Counted from the first letter of the stretch, positions 27,986 to 37,190 are shown. The stretch is 64,000 nt of DNA from Bacteroidota bacterium (GCA_020162035.1 JAIUNM010000003.1:62001-126000); one strand, 5' to 3'. The notes: generated by a model from the sequence alone, not told the origin. Numbers and translations are program-made.

Positions 27986-28354
27986 ATGGTACAAAACGAA
28001 TCAAGATTAACAGTAGCAGATAATAGCGGCGCTAAAGAAGTGTTAGTTATTCGCGTGTTAGGTGGTACAAGAAAGCGTTACGCTTCTATTGGAGATAAAG
28101 TTGTAGTTACAGTTAAACATGCATTACCTAGCGGAAACGTTAAAAAAGGTACTGTAAGTAAAGCTGTAATCGTACGCACTAAAAAAGAAATTAGAAGAGC
28201 TGATGGTTCATACATCCGCTTTGATGATAATGCAGTAGTGTTATTAAATGCTACAGATGAAATCCGTGGTACACGTATTTTCGGGCCAGTTGCTCGTGAG
28301 TTACGCGATAAATCATTTATGAAAATCATTTCATTGGCACCAGAAGTGCTATAA
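27986..28354 (+). CDS. rplN: 50S ribosomal protein L14
   Basis: 122 residues. uL14 forms an intersubunit bridge and is the binding site of the silencing factor RsfS. The start [27 protein letters not shown] and the C-terminal [20 protein letters not shown] match the family exactly in layout. It is the first gene of the spc block, 30 bp after rpsQ with no terminator between. Confidence 0.98.
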   Translation: MVQNESRLTVADNSGAKEVLVIRVLGGTRKRYASIGDKVVVTVKHALPSGNVKKGTVSKAVIVRTKKEIRRADGSYIRFDDNAVVLLNATDEIRGTRIFGPVARELRDKSFMKIISLAPEVL

Positions 28355-28374
28355 TTAAAAAAAATTTATAAGAA

Positions 28375-28692
28375 ATGGCAAAGTTAAAATTAAAAAAAGG
28401 AGATACTGTAAAAGTAATATCTGGAGAGTCTAGAGGTTCTCAAGGTAAAATTTTAAGTATTGATATTAAAAAAAGCCGCGCAACAGTAGAAGGTGTAAAT
28501 ATGGTTAGCAAAAGCGAAAAACCAAATGCTAAAAACACTAATGGCGGTATAGTAAAAAAAGAAGGTTCTATTCATATTTCTAACTTAATGTTAATTGAAG
28601 GCGGAAAAACAGTTAGAGTAGGGCGTAAATTAGATGATAAAACTGGTAAATTAGTTCGTATCTCTAAAAAAACAAAGGAGGTAATTAAATAA
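28375..28692 (+). CDS. rplX: 50S ribosomal protein L24
   Basis: 105 residues. uL24 is an assembly initiator near the tunnel exit. The KOW motif [21 protein letters not shown] is at 9-29, and [17 protein letters not shown] with [17 protein letters not shown] follow. The last codons (K-E-V-I-K-stop) include a full Shine-Dalgarno string used by rplE, whose ATG overlaps the rplX stop by one base. Confidence 0.97.
   Translation: MAKLKLKKGDTVKVISGESRGSQGKILSIDIKKSRATVEGVNMVSKSEKPNAKNTNGGIVKKEGSIHISNLMLIEGGKTVRVGRKLDDKTGKLVRISKKTKEVIK
28675..28682 (+). promoter_or_regulatory. Perfect Shine-Dalgarno motif for rplE
   Basis: AAGGAGGT lies inside the last codons of rplX, nine bases before the rplE ATG (28692). 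Most other starts in this window have only A-rich leaders. Confidence 0.6.
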
Positions 28693-29249
28693 TGGCAACA
28701 ACAACTTATCAACCCCGTTTAAAAACTAAGTATAAAGCAGAAGTAGTTCCTGCATTGAAAAAACAATTTCAATACAAATCACCTATGCAAGTACCTAAGT
28801 TAGAAAAAATTTGTATCAACCAAGGTGTAGGTGATGCAGTTTCTGATAAAAAATTAATTGAATCGGCAGTAAAAGAAATGACCACAATTACAGGTCAAAA
28901 AGCAGTTCCTACTTATTCAACTAAAGATATTTCAAACTTTAAATTACGTAAAGGAGTAGCAGTAGGTGTACGTGTTACATTACGCGGCGATAAAATGTAT
29001 GAATTTTTAGATCGTTTAATCGCTTCAGCTTTGCCACGTATTCGTGATTTTAAAGGTGTTAATAACAAAGGTTTTGATGGAAATGGTAACTACACTTTTG
29101 GCGTTACTGAACAAATCATTTTCCCTGAAATTGACATTGATAAAGTAAGTAAAATTACAGGTATGGATATTACTTTTGTAACATCAGCACCTACAGATAA
29201 AGAAGCACACGCTTTATTAACAGAATTTGGAATTCCATTTAAAAAGTAA
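28692..29249 (+). CDS. rplE: 50S ribosomal protein L5
   Basis: 185 residues. uL5 binds 5S rRNA. Blocks seen: [65 protein letters not shown] and [37 protein letters not shown]. The start codon overlaps the rplX stop (TAATG), and a perfect Shine-Dalgarno lies 9 bp upstream, both favouring coupled translation. Confidence 0.98.
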   Translation: MATTTYQPRLKTKYKAEVVPALKKQFQYKSPMQVPKLEKICINQGVGDAVSDKKLIESAVKEMTTITGQKAVPTYSTKDISNFKLRKGVAVGVRVTLRGDKMYEFLDRLIASALPRIRDFKGVNNKGFDGNGNYTFGVTEQIIFPEIDIDKVSKITGMDITFVTSAPTDKEAHALLTEFGIPFKK

Positions 29250-29260
29250 TTAAATAAATA

Positions 29261-29530
29261 ATGGCAAAAGAATCAATGAAAGCCCGCGAGGTAAAAAGGG
29301 CAAAATTAGTAGCTAAATATGCAGCTAAACGTGAACAATTAAAAAAAGAAGGAAATTGGGATGAATTACAAAAATTACCAAAAAATTCTTGCAAAGTACG
29401 TTTACGTAACCGTTGTAAATTAACTGGTCGTCCACGTGGGTATATGAGTACCTTTGGTGTAAGCCGCGTAACTTTTAGAGAAATGGCTCTATTTGGCTTA
29501 ATACCGGGCGTTACCAAAGCAAGCTGGTAA
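29261..29530 (+). CDS. rpsN: 30S ribosomal protein S14, zinc-independent type
   Basis: 89 residues. uS14 sits in the 30S head. The C-terminal block [41 protein letters not shown] is diagnostic. The protein is the long form lacking the CxxC-x-CxxC zinc ribbon of the short form, so it should not depend on zinc. It ends the first part of the spc block, and an internal promoter follows before rpsH. Confidence 0.97.
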   Translation: MAKESMKAREVKRAKLVAKYAAKREQLKKEGNWDELQKLPKNSCKVRLRNRCKLTGRPRGYMSTFGVSRVTFREMALFGLIPGVTKASW

Positions 29531-29545
29531 AATAAATAAAATAAC

Positions 29546-29576
29546 TTGCAAGGGTAAGTAAAATTTAATATATTTG
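29546..29576 (+). promoter_or_regulatory. Internal promoter of the spc block, before rpsH
   Basis: TTG at 29546-29548, 20 nt, then TATATTTG at 29569-29576, a full -7 match. The predicted start (about 29583) leaves a leader of roughly 65 nt containing the hairpin at 29612-29627. Confidence 0.72.
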
Positions 29577-29595
29577 CGCCCTTAAAAATTAAATA

Positions 29596-29627
29596 AATGT
29601 TTAATATAATTATTCGCTATGGCGAAT
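29596..29627 (+). repeat. AATGTTTAAT + TTCGC hairpin, copy B (rpsN-rpsH spacer)
   Basis: AATGTTTAAT at 29596-29605, then ATTCGC-TATG-GCGAAT at 29612-29627: a 6-bp stem and 4-nt loop. The upstream box and stem core match the element in the rplB-rpsS spacer. Here it would lie in the leader of the internal promoter's transcript. Confidence 0.7.
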
Positions 29628-29646
29628 AACATATAAACCAATAAAA

Positions 29647-30045
29647 ATGACAGATACAATATCAGACTACCTTACGCGTGTACGTAACGCAATTAAGGCA
29701 AATCACAGAGTTGTAGAGGTTCCTGCCTCCAACTTAAAAAAAGAAATTACTAAAATTCTTTTTGAAAAAGGCTATATCTTAAATTACAAATTTGAAGATA
29801 CAGCAAACAAACAAGGTTCAATTAAAATTGCCTTAAAATACCACCCATTAACAAAAAAATCTGCTATTAATAGCTTAGATAGAGTTTCTAAACCAGGTTT
29901 AAGAAAATACTCAGGTGTAGATACTATGCCAAGAGTATTAAATGGATTAGGCATTGCCATCATTTCTACTTCTAAAGGAATAATTACCGATAAAGAAGCG
30001 AAAAAATTAAATGTTGGCGGTGAGGTTTTATGTTATATTTCATAA
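29647..30045 (+). CDS. rpsH: 30S ribosomal protein S8
   Basis: 132 residues. uS8 is a primary 16S-binding protein and the spc repressor in E. coli. The start [43 protein letters not shown] and the C-terminal [26 protein letters not shown] are diagnostic. It is preceded by a 116-bp spacer with a consensus promoter and a hairpin, so it can be expressed separately from the upstream genes. Confidence 0.98.
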   Translation: MTDTISDYLTRVRNAIKANHRVVEVPASNLKKEITKILFEKGYILNYKFEDTANKQGSIKIALKYHPLTKKSAINSLDRVSKPGLRKYSGVDTMPRVLNGLGIAIISTSKGIITDKEAKKLNVGGEVLCYIS

Positions 30046-30069
30046 TTTAAAAGAGAGGAGAAGTAAAAC

Positions 30070-30624
30070 ATGTCACGTATAGGAAAATCCCCAATTGCTT
30101 TACCAAAAGGTGTTGATGTAACAGTTAACAATGGTTTAGTAACAGTTAAAGGTACAAAAGGTACATTAACTCAAAAAGTAGATATAGATATTACAGTTAA
30201 CGTTGATAACGGTGTTGTTAATGTAACTAGACCAACTGATCAAAAACGTCACCGTTCTTTGCATGGCTTATACAGAGCATTAATTGCAAATATGGTTAAA
30301 GGCGTTAGCGAAGGTTATAAAACTGAGCAAGAACTTGTAGGTGTTGGTTACCGTGCAAGTAATAAAGGTCAATTATTAGAGTTAGCTTTAGGTTACTCTC
30401 ATAACATTACCTTTGAAATTCCTGCAGAAATTAAGGTTACAACAAGCTCAGAAAAAGGTCAAAACCCAAAAATAGTTTTAGAAAGCGCAGATAAACAATT
30501 AATAGGCTTAGTAGCTGCTAAAATTCGTAGCTTACGTAAACCAGAACCATACAAAGGTAAAGGTATTAAATTTACTGGCGAAGTATTACGTCGTAAAGCT
30601 GGTAAATCTGCATCTAAAAAATAA
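30070..30624 (+). CDS. rplF: 50S ribosomal protein L6
   Basis: 184 residues. uL6 lies near the sarcin-ricin loop. It opens SRIGKSPIALPKGVDVTVNNGLVTVKGTKGTLTQ, and the C-terminal RSLRKPEPYKGKGIKFTGEVLRRKAGKSASKK is diagnostic. A GAGAGGAG string lies nine bases before the ATG, one of few Shine-Dalgarno-like sites in the window. It is 24 bp after rpsH. Confidence 0.98.
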   Translation: MSRIGKSPIALPKGVDVTVNNGLVTVKGTKGTLTQKVDIDITVNVDNGVVNVTRPTDQKRHRSLHGLYRALIANMVKGVSEGYKTEQELVGVGYRASNKGQLLELALGYSHNITFEIPAEIKVTTSSEKGQNPKIVLESADKQLIGLVAAKIRSLRKPEPYKGKGIKFTGEVLRRKAGKSASKK

Positions 30625-30662
30625 TTAAATAAATTGTAAATCATCTTAAAAAATAAAGAAAG

Positions 30663-31019
30663 ATGGCACTAAATAAACAAGAAAGAAGAATAAAAATAAA
30701 ATTGAAGTTGCGCAAAAAAATTAATGGCACAGCTTCAGCCCCTCGCTTAAATGTATATCGCAGCAATGCCGAAATTTACGCGCAATTAGTTGATGATAAA
30801 GCTGGTAAAACTTTATTAGCAGTAGGATCAAACGATAAAACTGTATCAACTGCAAAAGCAACAAAAATTGAAAAAGCAAAATTAGTTGGAAAACTAATTG
30901 CAGAAAAAGCAGTTGCTAGTGGAATAAATGAAGTTGTATTTGATCGTAATGGTTTTTTATACCATGGTCGTATTAAATCGTTAGCAGATGGTGCTCGCGA
31001 AGGTGGTTTAAAATTCTAA
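30663..31019 (+). CDS. rplR: 50S ribosomal protein L18
   Basis: 118 residues. uL18 binds 5S rRNA with uL5. Blocks [38 protein letters not shown] and [28 protein letters not shown] are family-typical. The order rplF-rplR-rpsE is the standard spc order. Confidence 0.98.
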   Translation: MALNKQERRIKIKLKLRKKINGTASAPRLNVYRSNAEIYAQLVDDKAGKTLLAVGSNDKTVSTAKATKIEKAKLVGKLIAEKAVASGINEVVFDRNGFLYHGRIKSLADGAREGGLKF

Positions 31020-31032
31020 AAAATATTTAAAA

Positions 31033-31551
31033 ATGTCGAAAGAAGTAGTAAAACGCGTTAAATCAAGCGAAATCGAATTAAAAGATAAATTAGTTGCCGT
31101 ACAACGTGTAACTAAAGTAACAAAAGGTGGTCGTCACTTTAGTTTTGCAGCTATAGTTGTAGTTGGTAACGAAAAAGGCGTTATTGGCCAAGGCTTAGGT
31201 AAGGCTAACGAAGTTACAGATGCTATCACTAAAGGTATCGAAGACGCTAAAAAAAGCTTAGTAAAAGTTGCAGTTTTAAATGGAACTGTTCCTCATCCTC
31301 AAGAAGGAAAATTTGGTGGAGCTAGAGTATTTTTAAAACCTGCTGCTCATGGTACTGGTGTAATTGCCGGTGGTGCTATGCGTGCTGTTTTAGAAAGTGT
31401 TGGTGTAACCGATGTATTAGCAAAATCAAAAGGAAGTAGTAATCCACACAACGTAGTTAAAGCAACTTTAGATGCTTTAATGAAAATGCGTGATCCAATT
31501 ACAGTATCGCAACAACGTGGTATTAAATTAGATAGAGTGTTTAACGGTTAA
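31033..31551 (+). CDS. rpsE: 30S ribosomal protein S5
   Basis: 172 residues. uS5 shapes the mRNA entry site and affects accuracy. The N-terminal dsRNA-binding-like domain has [42 protein letters not shown]. The C-terminal domain has [43 protein letters not shown]. The spectinomycin-site loop ([10 protein letters not shown]) is of the ordinary type. Confidence 0.98.
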   Translation: MSKEVVKRVKSSEIELKDKLVAVQRVTKVTKGGRHFSFAAIVVVGNEKGVIGQGLGKANEVTDAITKGIEDAKKSLVKVAVLNGTVPHPQEGKFGGARVFLKPAAHGTGVIAGGAMRAVLESVGVTDVLAKSKGSSNPHNVVKATLDALMKMRDPITVSQQRGIKLDRVFNG

Positions 31552-31562
31552 TTAGTAATAAT

Positions 31563-31742
31563 ATGAGTAAAGTTAAAATTACATTAGTAAAAAGTGCTTC
31601 AAAACGCACTCCTGCTCAAAGAGCTACATTAAGCGCTTTAGGTTTAAGAAAAACATTACAAACTGTTGAAAAAAGTGTTAATCCTGCCATTAGCGGTATG
31701 ATTAAAAAAGTTGAACATTTATTAAAAGTAGAAAATATTTAA
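31563..31742 (+). CDS. rpmD: 50S ribosomal protein L30
   Basis: 59 residues: SKVKITLVKSASKRTPAQRATLSALGLRK, then TLQTVEKSVNPAISGMIKKVEHLLKVENI. The KxTLxKS start and QxxTxxALGLRK helix are the uL30 signature. The gene lies between rpsE and rplO with spacers of 11 and 4 bp, the expected place. Confidence 0.95.
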   Translation: MSKVKITLVKSASKRTPAQRATLSALGLRKTLQTVEKSVNPAISGMIKKVEHLLKVENI

Positions 31743-31746
31743 GATA

Positions 31747-32196
31747 ATGAAATTAAGTGGATTAAAACCTGCAAAAGGTTCAGTAAAAACAAATTTCCGC
31801 CGTGGTCGTGGTCAAGGTTCAGGTGGTGGTGGTACTGCTACTCGCGGTCATAAAGGTGCTCAATCACGCTCTGGTTACTCTGCAAAACGTGGTTTTGAAG
31901 GTGGTCAAATGCCATTACAACGCCGTTTACCTAAATTTGGATTTAAAAACATTAACCATGTAGAATATCGTGGTATTAATTTAGATACAATACAAACATT
32001 AGTTGATAAATTAAAAATATCTGAAATTACTTGCGAAACATTAATTAAAAATGGTTTAGCAAGCAAAAATGACCTTGTGAAAATTTTAGGTCGTGGTGAA
32101 TTAAAATCAAAAGTAGATGTTAAAGTACAAGCCTTTACTGCAAATGCAAAAGCTGCAATTGAAGCAAAAGGTGGTGTTGCAACACAAGTAAAATAA
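31747..32196 (+). CDS. rplO: 50S ribosomal protein L15
   Basis: 149 residues. uL15 is a late 50S assembly protein. The Gly/Arg-rich N-terminus LSGLKPAKGSVKTNFRRGRGQGSGGGGTATRGHKGAQSRSGYSAKRGFEGGQMPLQRRLPKFGF is diagnostic. secY begins 3 bp after its stop, so the pair is probably co-translated. Confidence 0.98.
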   Translation: MKLSGLKPAKGSVKTNFRRGRGQGSGGGGTATRGHKGAQSRSGYSAKRGFEGGQMPLQRRLPKFGFKNINHVEYRGINLDTIQTLVDKLKISEITCETLIKNGLASKNDLVKILGRGELKSKVDVKVQAFTANAKAAIEAKGGVATQVK

Positions 32197-32199
32197 TAT

Positions 32200-33531
32200 A
32201 TGAAACGTTTTTTAGATACACTTCGTAACATTTGGTCCATACAAGAATTACGCCAACGTATAGTAGTTACGCTTGGCTTAATTTTAATTTACCGTTTGGG
32301 TTCTTATGTTGTATTACCGGGTGTTGATACTGATGTACTGGCTAAATCTGCTAATAGTAGCGATGGTGGTGGTATTGTAGGATTAATTAATATGTTTGCT
32401 GGAGGAGCTTTTTCAAGAGCATCTATTTTTGGCTTAGGTATTATGCCTTATATTACCGCATCAATTATTATTCAGTTGTTAGGTATGGCAGTTCCATATT
32501 TTCAAAAATTACAAAGAGAAGGTGAGAGCGGAAGGAAAAAAATTAATCAATATACAAGATTCTTAACAATTGCAGTTACTGCAGTTCAAGCGCCTGGTTA
32601 TATTGCATCTATTAAATCAACTGCTCCTGGTGCTTTTACTGATTTATCAACTATTTGGTGGGTTCAAACAATTTTCATCTTAATTACAGGTACAATGTTT
32701 GTAATGTGGTTAGGCGAAAGAATTACAGATAAAGGATTAGGAAATGGTATTTCTTTAATTATTATGATTGGAATTATATCTCGTTTACCTTTCGCTTTTA
32801 GTGCTGAAATTCAAGCGCGTATGTCTGGTAATGGTGGTTTAATTATTTTCTTAATAGAAATTGTAATTTTATTACTTGTAATTGTTGGCTCAATAATGTT
32901 AGTACAAGGTACAAGAAGAATACCTGTTCAATTTGCTAAAAAAATTGTTGGAAATAAACAATATGGCGGAGTACGCCAATACATACCATTAAAAGTTAAT
33001 GCTGCGGGTGTAATGCCAATTATCTTCGCTCAAGCTATTATGTTTATTCCAACTGTATTTGCTAATTTTTCAGCAAACTCAGCTGGAATTTTCTCTCAAC
33101 GTTATGGTTTTTGGTACAACTTTGTGTTTGCTATTTTAATTATTGTGTTTACATATTTTTATACTGCTATTATGGTTAATCCTAACCAATTGGCAGACGA
33201 TATGAAACGTAATGGTGGTTTTATACCTGGAGTTAAACCTGGTAAAAAAACGGCAGAGTTTATTGACCAAGTAATGAGTAGAATTACTTTACCAGGATCA
33301 TTATTTTTAGCTGCTGTGGCAGTTATGCCAGCATTTGCTGAAAAAATTGGAGTTAACTCTGCATTTGCAGATTTTTATGGTGGTACTTCCTTATTAATTT
33401 TAGTAGGTGTTGTTTTAGATACTTTACAACAAATTGAAACTTATTTATTAAATCGTCATTACGATGGTTTAATGAAAAGCGGAAGGATAAAAGGTAGAGG
33501 AGCAAACGCAATGATGGTTCAACAAGGTTAA
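32200..33531 (+). CDS. secY: Protein translocase subunit SecY
   Basis: 443 residues, ten predicted membrane spans. SecY is the channel of the Sec translocon, through which the many signal-peptide proteins in this window must pass before T9SS export or outer-membrane insertion. The block GIMPYITASIIIQLLGMAVPYFQKLQREGESGRKKINQYTR (spans 2-3) and the C-terminal QIETYLLNRHYDGLMKSGRIKGR are diagnostic. The position after rplO is standard. No map or adk gene separates it from infA. Confidence 0.98.
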   Translation: MKRFLDTLRNIWSIQELRQRIVVTLGLILIYRLGSYVVLPGVDTDVLAKSANSSDGGGIVGLINMFAGGAFSRASIFGLGIMPYITASIIIQLLGMAVPYFQKLQREGESGRKKINQYTRFLTIAVTAVQAPGYIASIKSTAPGAFTDLSTIWWVQTIFILITGTMFVMWLGERITDKGLGNGISLIIMIGIISRLPFAFSAEIQARMSGNGGLIIFLIEIVILLLVIVGSIMLVQGTRRIPVQFAKKIVGNKQYGGVRQYIPLKVNAAGVMPIIFAQAIMFIPTVFANFSANSAGIFSQRYGFWYNFVFAILIIVFTYFYTAIMVNPNQLADDMKRNGGFIPGVKPGKKTAEFIDQVMSRITLPGSLFLAAVAVMPAFAEKIGVNSAFADFYGGTSLLILVGVVLDTLQQIETYLLNRHYDGLMKSGRIKGRGANAMMVQQG

Positions 33532-33537
33532 AATTAA

Positions 33538-33756
33538 ATGGGTAAACAGGCAAATATAGAAGTTGATGGAACAATTGTAGAAGCATTAAGTAATGCAATG
33601 TTTAGAGTTGAGTTAGAAAACGGACACATTGTAATTGCTCACATCTCAGGAAAAATGAGAATGCACTACATAAAAATATTAACTGGCGATAAAGTGAAGT
33701 TGGAAATGAGCCCATATGATTTAACAAAAGCAAGAATAACTTTTAGATATAAATAA
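33538..33756 (+). CDS. infA: Translation initiation factor IF-1
   Basis: 72 residues with the S1-like OB fold: [71 protein letters not shown]. The length and ending are exactly those of IF-1, which blocks the A site during initiation. It lies 6 bp after secY. Many Bacteroidota have map between the two. Confidence 0.97.
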   Translation: MGKQANIEVDGTIVEALSNAMFRVELENGHIVIAHISGKMRMHYIKILTGDKVKLEMSPYDLTKARITFRYK

Positions 33757-33769
33757 AAAGTAATTTAAG

Positions 33770-33812
33770 TTTAAAATTTGAAAGCTATGAGTTGAAACTT
33801 TTAAATTTTAAA
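33770..33812 (+). other. 15-bp AT-rich hairpin between infA and rpmJ
   Basis: Left arm 33770-33784 (TTTAAAATTTGAAAG) pairs with 33798-33812 over a 13-nt loop. Fourteen Watson-Crick pairs and one G-T are possible. No T tract follows, so it is not a standard terminator. It may mark RNA processing or attenuation. Confidence 0.6.
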
Positions 33813-33833
33813 TAAACATTAAAGATAAAAAAA

Positions 33834-33950
33834 ATGAAAGTAAGAGCATCCATAAAAAAAAGAAGCACAGAGTGTAAAATTGTGCGTCGTAAAGGAAAAT
33901 TGTACGTAATAAACAAAAAGAACCCAAAATTTAAACAAAGACAAAAATAA
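33834..33950 (+). CDS. rpmJ: 50S ribosomal protein L36, zinc-free (C-) form
   Basis: 38 residues: [29 protein letters not shown], then PKFKQRQK. The start KVRASIKK and ending KQRQ identify bL36. Only one Cys is present, so the zinc-binding set of the C+ form is lost. The gene lies between infA and rpsM, its usual place. Confidence 0.95.
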   Translation: MKVRASIKKRSTECKIVRRKGKLYVINKKNPKFKQRQK

Positions 33951-33953
33951 TTT

Positions 33954-33961
33954 TATCTTTG
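33954..33961 (+). promoter_or_regulatory. Candidate -7 element before rpsM
   Basis: TATCTTTG matches TAnnTTTG exactly, 4 bp after the rpmJ stop and 28 bp before rpsM. The -33 region would fall in rpmJ coding sequence and lacks a clear TTTG. Confidence 0.4.
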
Positions 33962-33988
33962 CAAACCTTTTAAAAATTATAAAGAAAA

Positions 33989-34366
33989 ATGGCACGTATA
34001 GCTGGTATTGATTTACCAAAAAATAAAAGAGGAGTAATAGGTTTAACCTATATATATGGAATTGGCCCAAGCCGCGCTAAAAAAATATTAGATGAAACTG
34101 GAATTCACCACGATAAAAAAGTTAGTGAATGGTCAGATGATGAGCAAAATGCAATTCGTAATTTAATTAATAGTAGTTTTAAAGTTGAAGGTGGATTACG
34201 TTCTGAAGTTCAATTAAACATTAAACGTTTAGTTGATATTAATTCATACCGTGGTATTCGCCATCGTAACGGTTTACCATTACGCGGGCAACGTACTAAA
34301 ACTAACGCTCGTACACGTAAAGGTAAACGTAAAACAATTGCAAACAAAAAAATGGCTGCTAAGTAA
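33989..34366 (+). CDS. rpsM: 30S ribosomal protein S13
   Basis: 125 residues. uS13 contacts P-site tRNA and the 50S subunit. It opens [33 protein letters not shown] (helix-two-turn-helix) and ends [36 protein letters not shown], which is diagnostic. It opens the alpha block, with a possible promoter element just upstream. Confidence 0.98.
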   Translation: MARIAGIDLPKNKRGVIGLTYIYGIGPSRAKKILDETGIHHDKKVSEWSDDEQNAIRNLINSSFKVEGGLRSEVQLNIKRLVDINSYRGIRHRNGLPLRGQRTKTNARTRKGKRKTIANKKMAAK

Positions 34367-34392
34367 TAACTTAACATCTATTGGTTTTAAAA

Positions 34393-34411
34393 TTGCAGCA
34401 TAAAACTGCAA
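34393..34411 (+). other. Small hairpin in the rpsM-rpsK spacer
   Basis: TTGCAG (34393-34398) pairs with CTGCAA (34406-34411) over a 7-nt A-rich loop. Flanking CTATT and AATAG can extend the stem after an internal loop. No T tract follows. Confidence 0.4.
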
Positions 34412-34457
34412 ATAGAAACTGAAAAATAAATTTAAAATATAAAACAGTAAATAAAAA

Positions 34458-34868
34458 ATGGCAAAACAAGCATCAGCAGCTAACAACGCTAAAGCAGCAG
34501 CACGTAAACGTACTGTTAAAGTTGAAGCTACAGGCGAAGCACACATTAATGCAACATTTAATAACATCATTATTTCTTTAACCAATACAGCTGGTCAAGT
34601 TATTTCTTGGAGCAGTGCTGGTAAAATGGGTTTCCGTGGTTCTAAAAAAAATACTCCATACGCAGCGCAAATGGCTGCAACAGATTGCAGCAAAGTTGCA
34701 TTTGATTATGGTTTACGTAAAGTAAAAGTATTTGTTAAAGGCCCAGGTGGTGGAAGAGAAAGTGCTATCCGTTCAATTGCAGCTTCAGGTATTGAAGTTA
34801 CTGAAATTATGGATATAACGCCAATGCCTCACAATGGCTGTCGTCCTCCAAAACGTCGTCGCGTATAA
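34458..34868 (+). CDS. rpsK: 30S ribosomal protein S11
   Basis: 136 residues. uS11 lies on the 30S platform next to the E site. Blocks [48 protein letters not shown] and [44 protein letters not shown] are diagnostic. The 121-bp spacer to rpsD, longer than most in the array, holds two hairpins. Confidence 0.98.
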   Translation: MAKQASAANNAKAAARKRTVKVEATGEAHINATFNNIIISLTNTAGQVISWSSAGKMGFRGSKKNTPYAAQMAATDCSKVAFDYGLRKVKVFVKGPGGGRESAIRSIAASGIEVTEIMDITPMPHNGCRPPKRRRV

Positions 34869-34885
34869 TAAAAAATAAATAGCCT

Positions 34886-34932
34886 CCCAATTAATTTTGG
34901 GTTGGAGTTGTTAAGCATAAGGCTTTTCAACT
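34886..34932 (+). other. Two hairpins in the rpsK-rpsD spacer, possible S4 site
   Basis: CCCAA-TTAATT-TTGGG (34886-34901) is followed by AGTTG..AAGC-loop-GCTT..CAACT (34906-34932). The second stem is interrupted by a T-T internal loop. S4 autoregulates by binding leader RNA in E. coli and Bacillus. Whether it does so here is inference from position only. Confidence 0.45.
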
Positions 34933-34989
34933 TAAATAATAAAATAACCGGTAAATTATTACCACAAACAAAAAAAACAATTATTTAAA

Positions 34990-35595
34990 ATGGCAAGGTA
35001 CACAGGTCCTAAATCAAAAATCGCCCGTAAATTTAAAGAACCAATTTTTGGTCCAGATAAGGCGTTAGAAAAGAAAAATTACCCTCCGGGGCAACATGGC
35101 GTTAACAAAAAACGTGCTAAACAATCTGAATACGCAATTCAGTTACAAGAAAAACAAAAAGCTAAATACACTTACGGTATTTTAGAAAAACAATTTGCTA
35201 GAACTTTTGATAAAGCTGCTCGTGCACATGGTATTACGGGTGAAGTTTTATTACAATTAATCGAAAGCCGTTTAGATAACGTTGTTTACCGTTTAGGTAT
35301 TGCTCCAACTCGTCGTGGTGCTCGTCAATTAGTTTCTCATGCTCATATTACTGTTAATGGTAATGTTATAAATATCCCATCTTATACTTTAAAAGCTGGT
35401 GATGTTATTGCTGTAAGAGAAAAATCTAAATCATTAGAAGCAATTACTAATTCGGTTGCAGGTGCAGTAAATAAACATGCATGGTTAGATTTTGATAAAT
35501 CAAGCTTAAGTGGCAAATTTATCAACCGCCCTGATCGTTCTCAAATACCTGAAAATATTAAAGAACAATTAATTGTAGAGTTATACTCTAAATAG
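34990..35595 (+). CDS. rpsD: 30S ribosomal protein S4
   Basis: 201 residues. uS4 is a primary 16S-binding protein. It opens [20 protein letters not shown], then [41 protein letters not shown]. The S4 RNA-binding domain is [46 protein letters not shown]. The N-terminal zinc cysteines of the C+ form are absent, as in other Bacteroidota. It is located between rpsK and rpoA. Confidence 0.98.
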   Translation: MARYTGPKSKIARKFKEPIFGPDKALEKKNYPPGQHGVNKKRAKQSEYAIQLQEKQKAKYTYGILEKQFARTFDKAARAHGITGEVLLQLIESRLDNVVYRLGIAPTRRGARQLVSHAHITVNGNVINIPSYTLKAGDVIAVREKSKSLEAITNSVAGAVNKHAWLDFDKSSLSGKFINRPDRSQIPENIKEQLIVELYSK

Positions 35596-35632
35596 TAAAT
35601 AAATAATTAATAAACATAATATAACTTAATAT

Positions 35633-36625
35633 ATGGCAATTTTAAATTTCGTAAAACCAGACAAGGTTATTATGATTAACTCTACCGAAAGAGAAGGACA
35701 ATTTGAGTTTAGACCACTTGAGCCTGGCTTTGGTATTACTATTGGTAACTCGTTACGTCGTATCCTTTTATCTTCATTAGAAGGGTATGCAATTACAAGC
35801 GTTAAAATTGAAGGTGTAGATCATGAATTTTCAACAATTAAAGGTGTTGTTGAAGATGTAACTGAAATGATTTTAAATTTAAAACAAGTTCGTTTTAAAA
35901 AACAACTTGATAATAGCGATAACGAAAGAGTTACTGTTCATTTTGCAGGTCAAGATAAGTTTACTGCTGGAGATATTGGAAAATATGTAAATGGTTTTCA
36001 AGTATTAAACCCAGATTTAGTAATTTTTAATAGCGATTCTAGCGTTCGTTTAAAAATGGAATTTACAATAGAACGTGGTCGTGGTTACGTGCCTGCTGAA
36101 GAAAATAAATCTAACAGCGCACCACACGGTACAATTGCTATTGATAGTATTTACACTCCAATTTTAAATGTAAAATATACTATTGAAAATTATCGTGTTG
36201 AACAAAAAACAGATTACGAGCGTTTAATTTTAGATATAGTTACTGATGGTTCAATTCATCCAAAAGATGCTTTAAAAGAAGCCGCTAAAATCTTAATTTT
36301 CCATTTTATGTTATTCTCTGATGAGAAAATTACTTTGGAAACAGAAGAAAAACGCAACGAAGAGGAATTTGATGAATCTAGCTTACATATGCGTCAATTA
36401 TTAAAAACTAAATTAGTTGATATGGATTTATCTGTTCGTGCTTTAAATTGCTTAAAAGCTGCAGATGTTGAAACTTTAGGCGAGTTAGTTTCATTTAACA
36501 AAAACGATCTTTTAAAATTCCGCAATTTTGGTAAAAAATCTTTAACTGAGCTAGAAGACTTAGTAATTACTAAAGGTTTACAATTTGGAATGAATATTGT
36601 AAAATATAAATTAGATAAAGACTAA
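35633..36625 (+). CDS. rpoA: RNA polymerase alpha subunit
   Basis: 330 residues. The N-terminal domain (1-230) dimerises and carries beta and beta-prime: [56 protein letters not shown]. The C-terminal domain (about 255-325) contacts DNA and activators: [46 protein letters not shown]. Linker and domain lengths are normal. It lies between rpsD and rplQ, as in most bacteria. Confidence 0.98.
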   Translation: MAILNFVKPDKVIMINSTEREGQFEFRPLEPGFGITIGNSLRRILLSSLEGYAITSVKIEGVDHEFSTIKGVVEDVTEMILNLKQVRFKKQLDNSDNERVTVHFAGQDKFTAGDIGKYVNGFQVLNPDLVIFNSDSSVRLKMEFTIERGRGYVPAEENKSNSAPHGTIAIDSIYTPILNVKYTIENYRVEQKTDYERLILDIVTDGSIHPKDALKEAAKILIFHFMLFSDEKITLETEEKRNEEEFDESSLHMRQLLKTKLVDMDLSVRALNCLKAADVETLGELVSFNKNDLLKFRNFGKKSLTELEDLVITKGLQFGMNIVKYKLDKD

Positions 36626-36682
36626 AAACAAATTAAAGTGGTTATTAAAAAAATTAACCCTTTAATCTAAATAAAATTAAAA

Positions 36683-37168
36683 ATGAGACACGGAGATAAA
36701 ATAAATAACCTAGGCAGAAAAACAGCTCACCGTCATGCTTTAATGAGCAACTTAGCTATTGCCTTAATAACAAACAAACGTATTTTTACTACATTAGCTA
36801 AAGCAAAAGCTTTACGTACGTATATAGAACCAATGATTACTAAAAGTAAAGATGATACAACGCATAGTCGTCGTGTTGTTTTTGCTGATATTAGAAGTAA
36901 AGAAGCTGTAACTGAATTATTTAAAAACATTGCAGTAAAAGTTGCTGATAGAAAAGGTGGTTATACACGTATAATTAAAACTGGTAACCGTTTAGGCGAT
37001 GCTGCTGAAATGGCAATGATTGAATTAGTTGATTTTAACGACATTTACACAAATGGCAAAGGTACTACAGAAGGTGCTAAAGCTAAAACAACTCGTCGTA
37101 GCCGTACTGCTAAAAAAACAACTACTAAAAAAGAAGATAATACTTCAGAAACAAAAACTGAAGAATAA
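36683..37168 (+). CDS. rplQ: 50S ribosomal protein L17
   Basis: 161 residues. The bL17 core is [55 protein letters not shown] and [25 protein letters not shown]. About 40 extra residues at the end ([23 protein letters not shown]) form a disordered, mostly basic tail, as in other Bacteroidota. It is the last gene of the array, with a strong terminator following. Confidence 0.97.
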   Translation: MRHGDKINNLGRKTAHRHALMSNLAIALITNKRIFTTLAKAKALRTYIEPMITKSKDDTTHSRRVVFADIRSKEAVTELFKNIAVKVADRKGGYTRIIKTGNRLGDAAEMAMIELVDFNDIYTNGKGTTEGAKAKTTRRSRTAKKTTTKKEDNTSETKTEE

Positions 37169-37190
37169 TTTTAAACGTATATTTTTTAAG

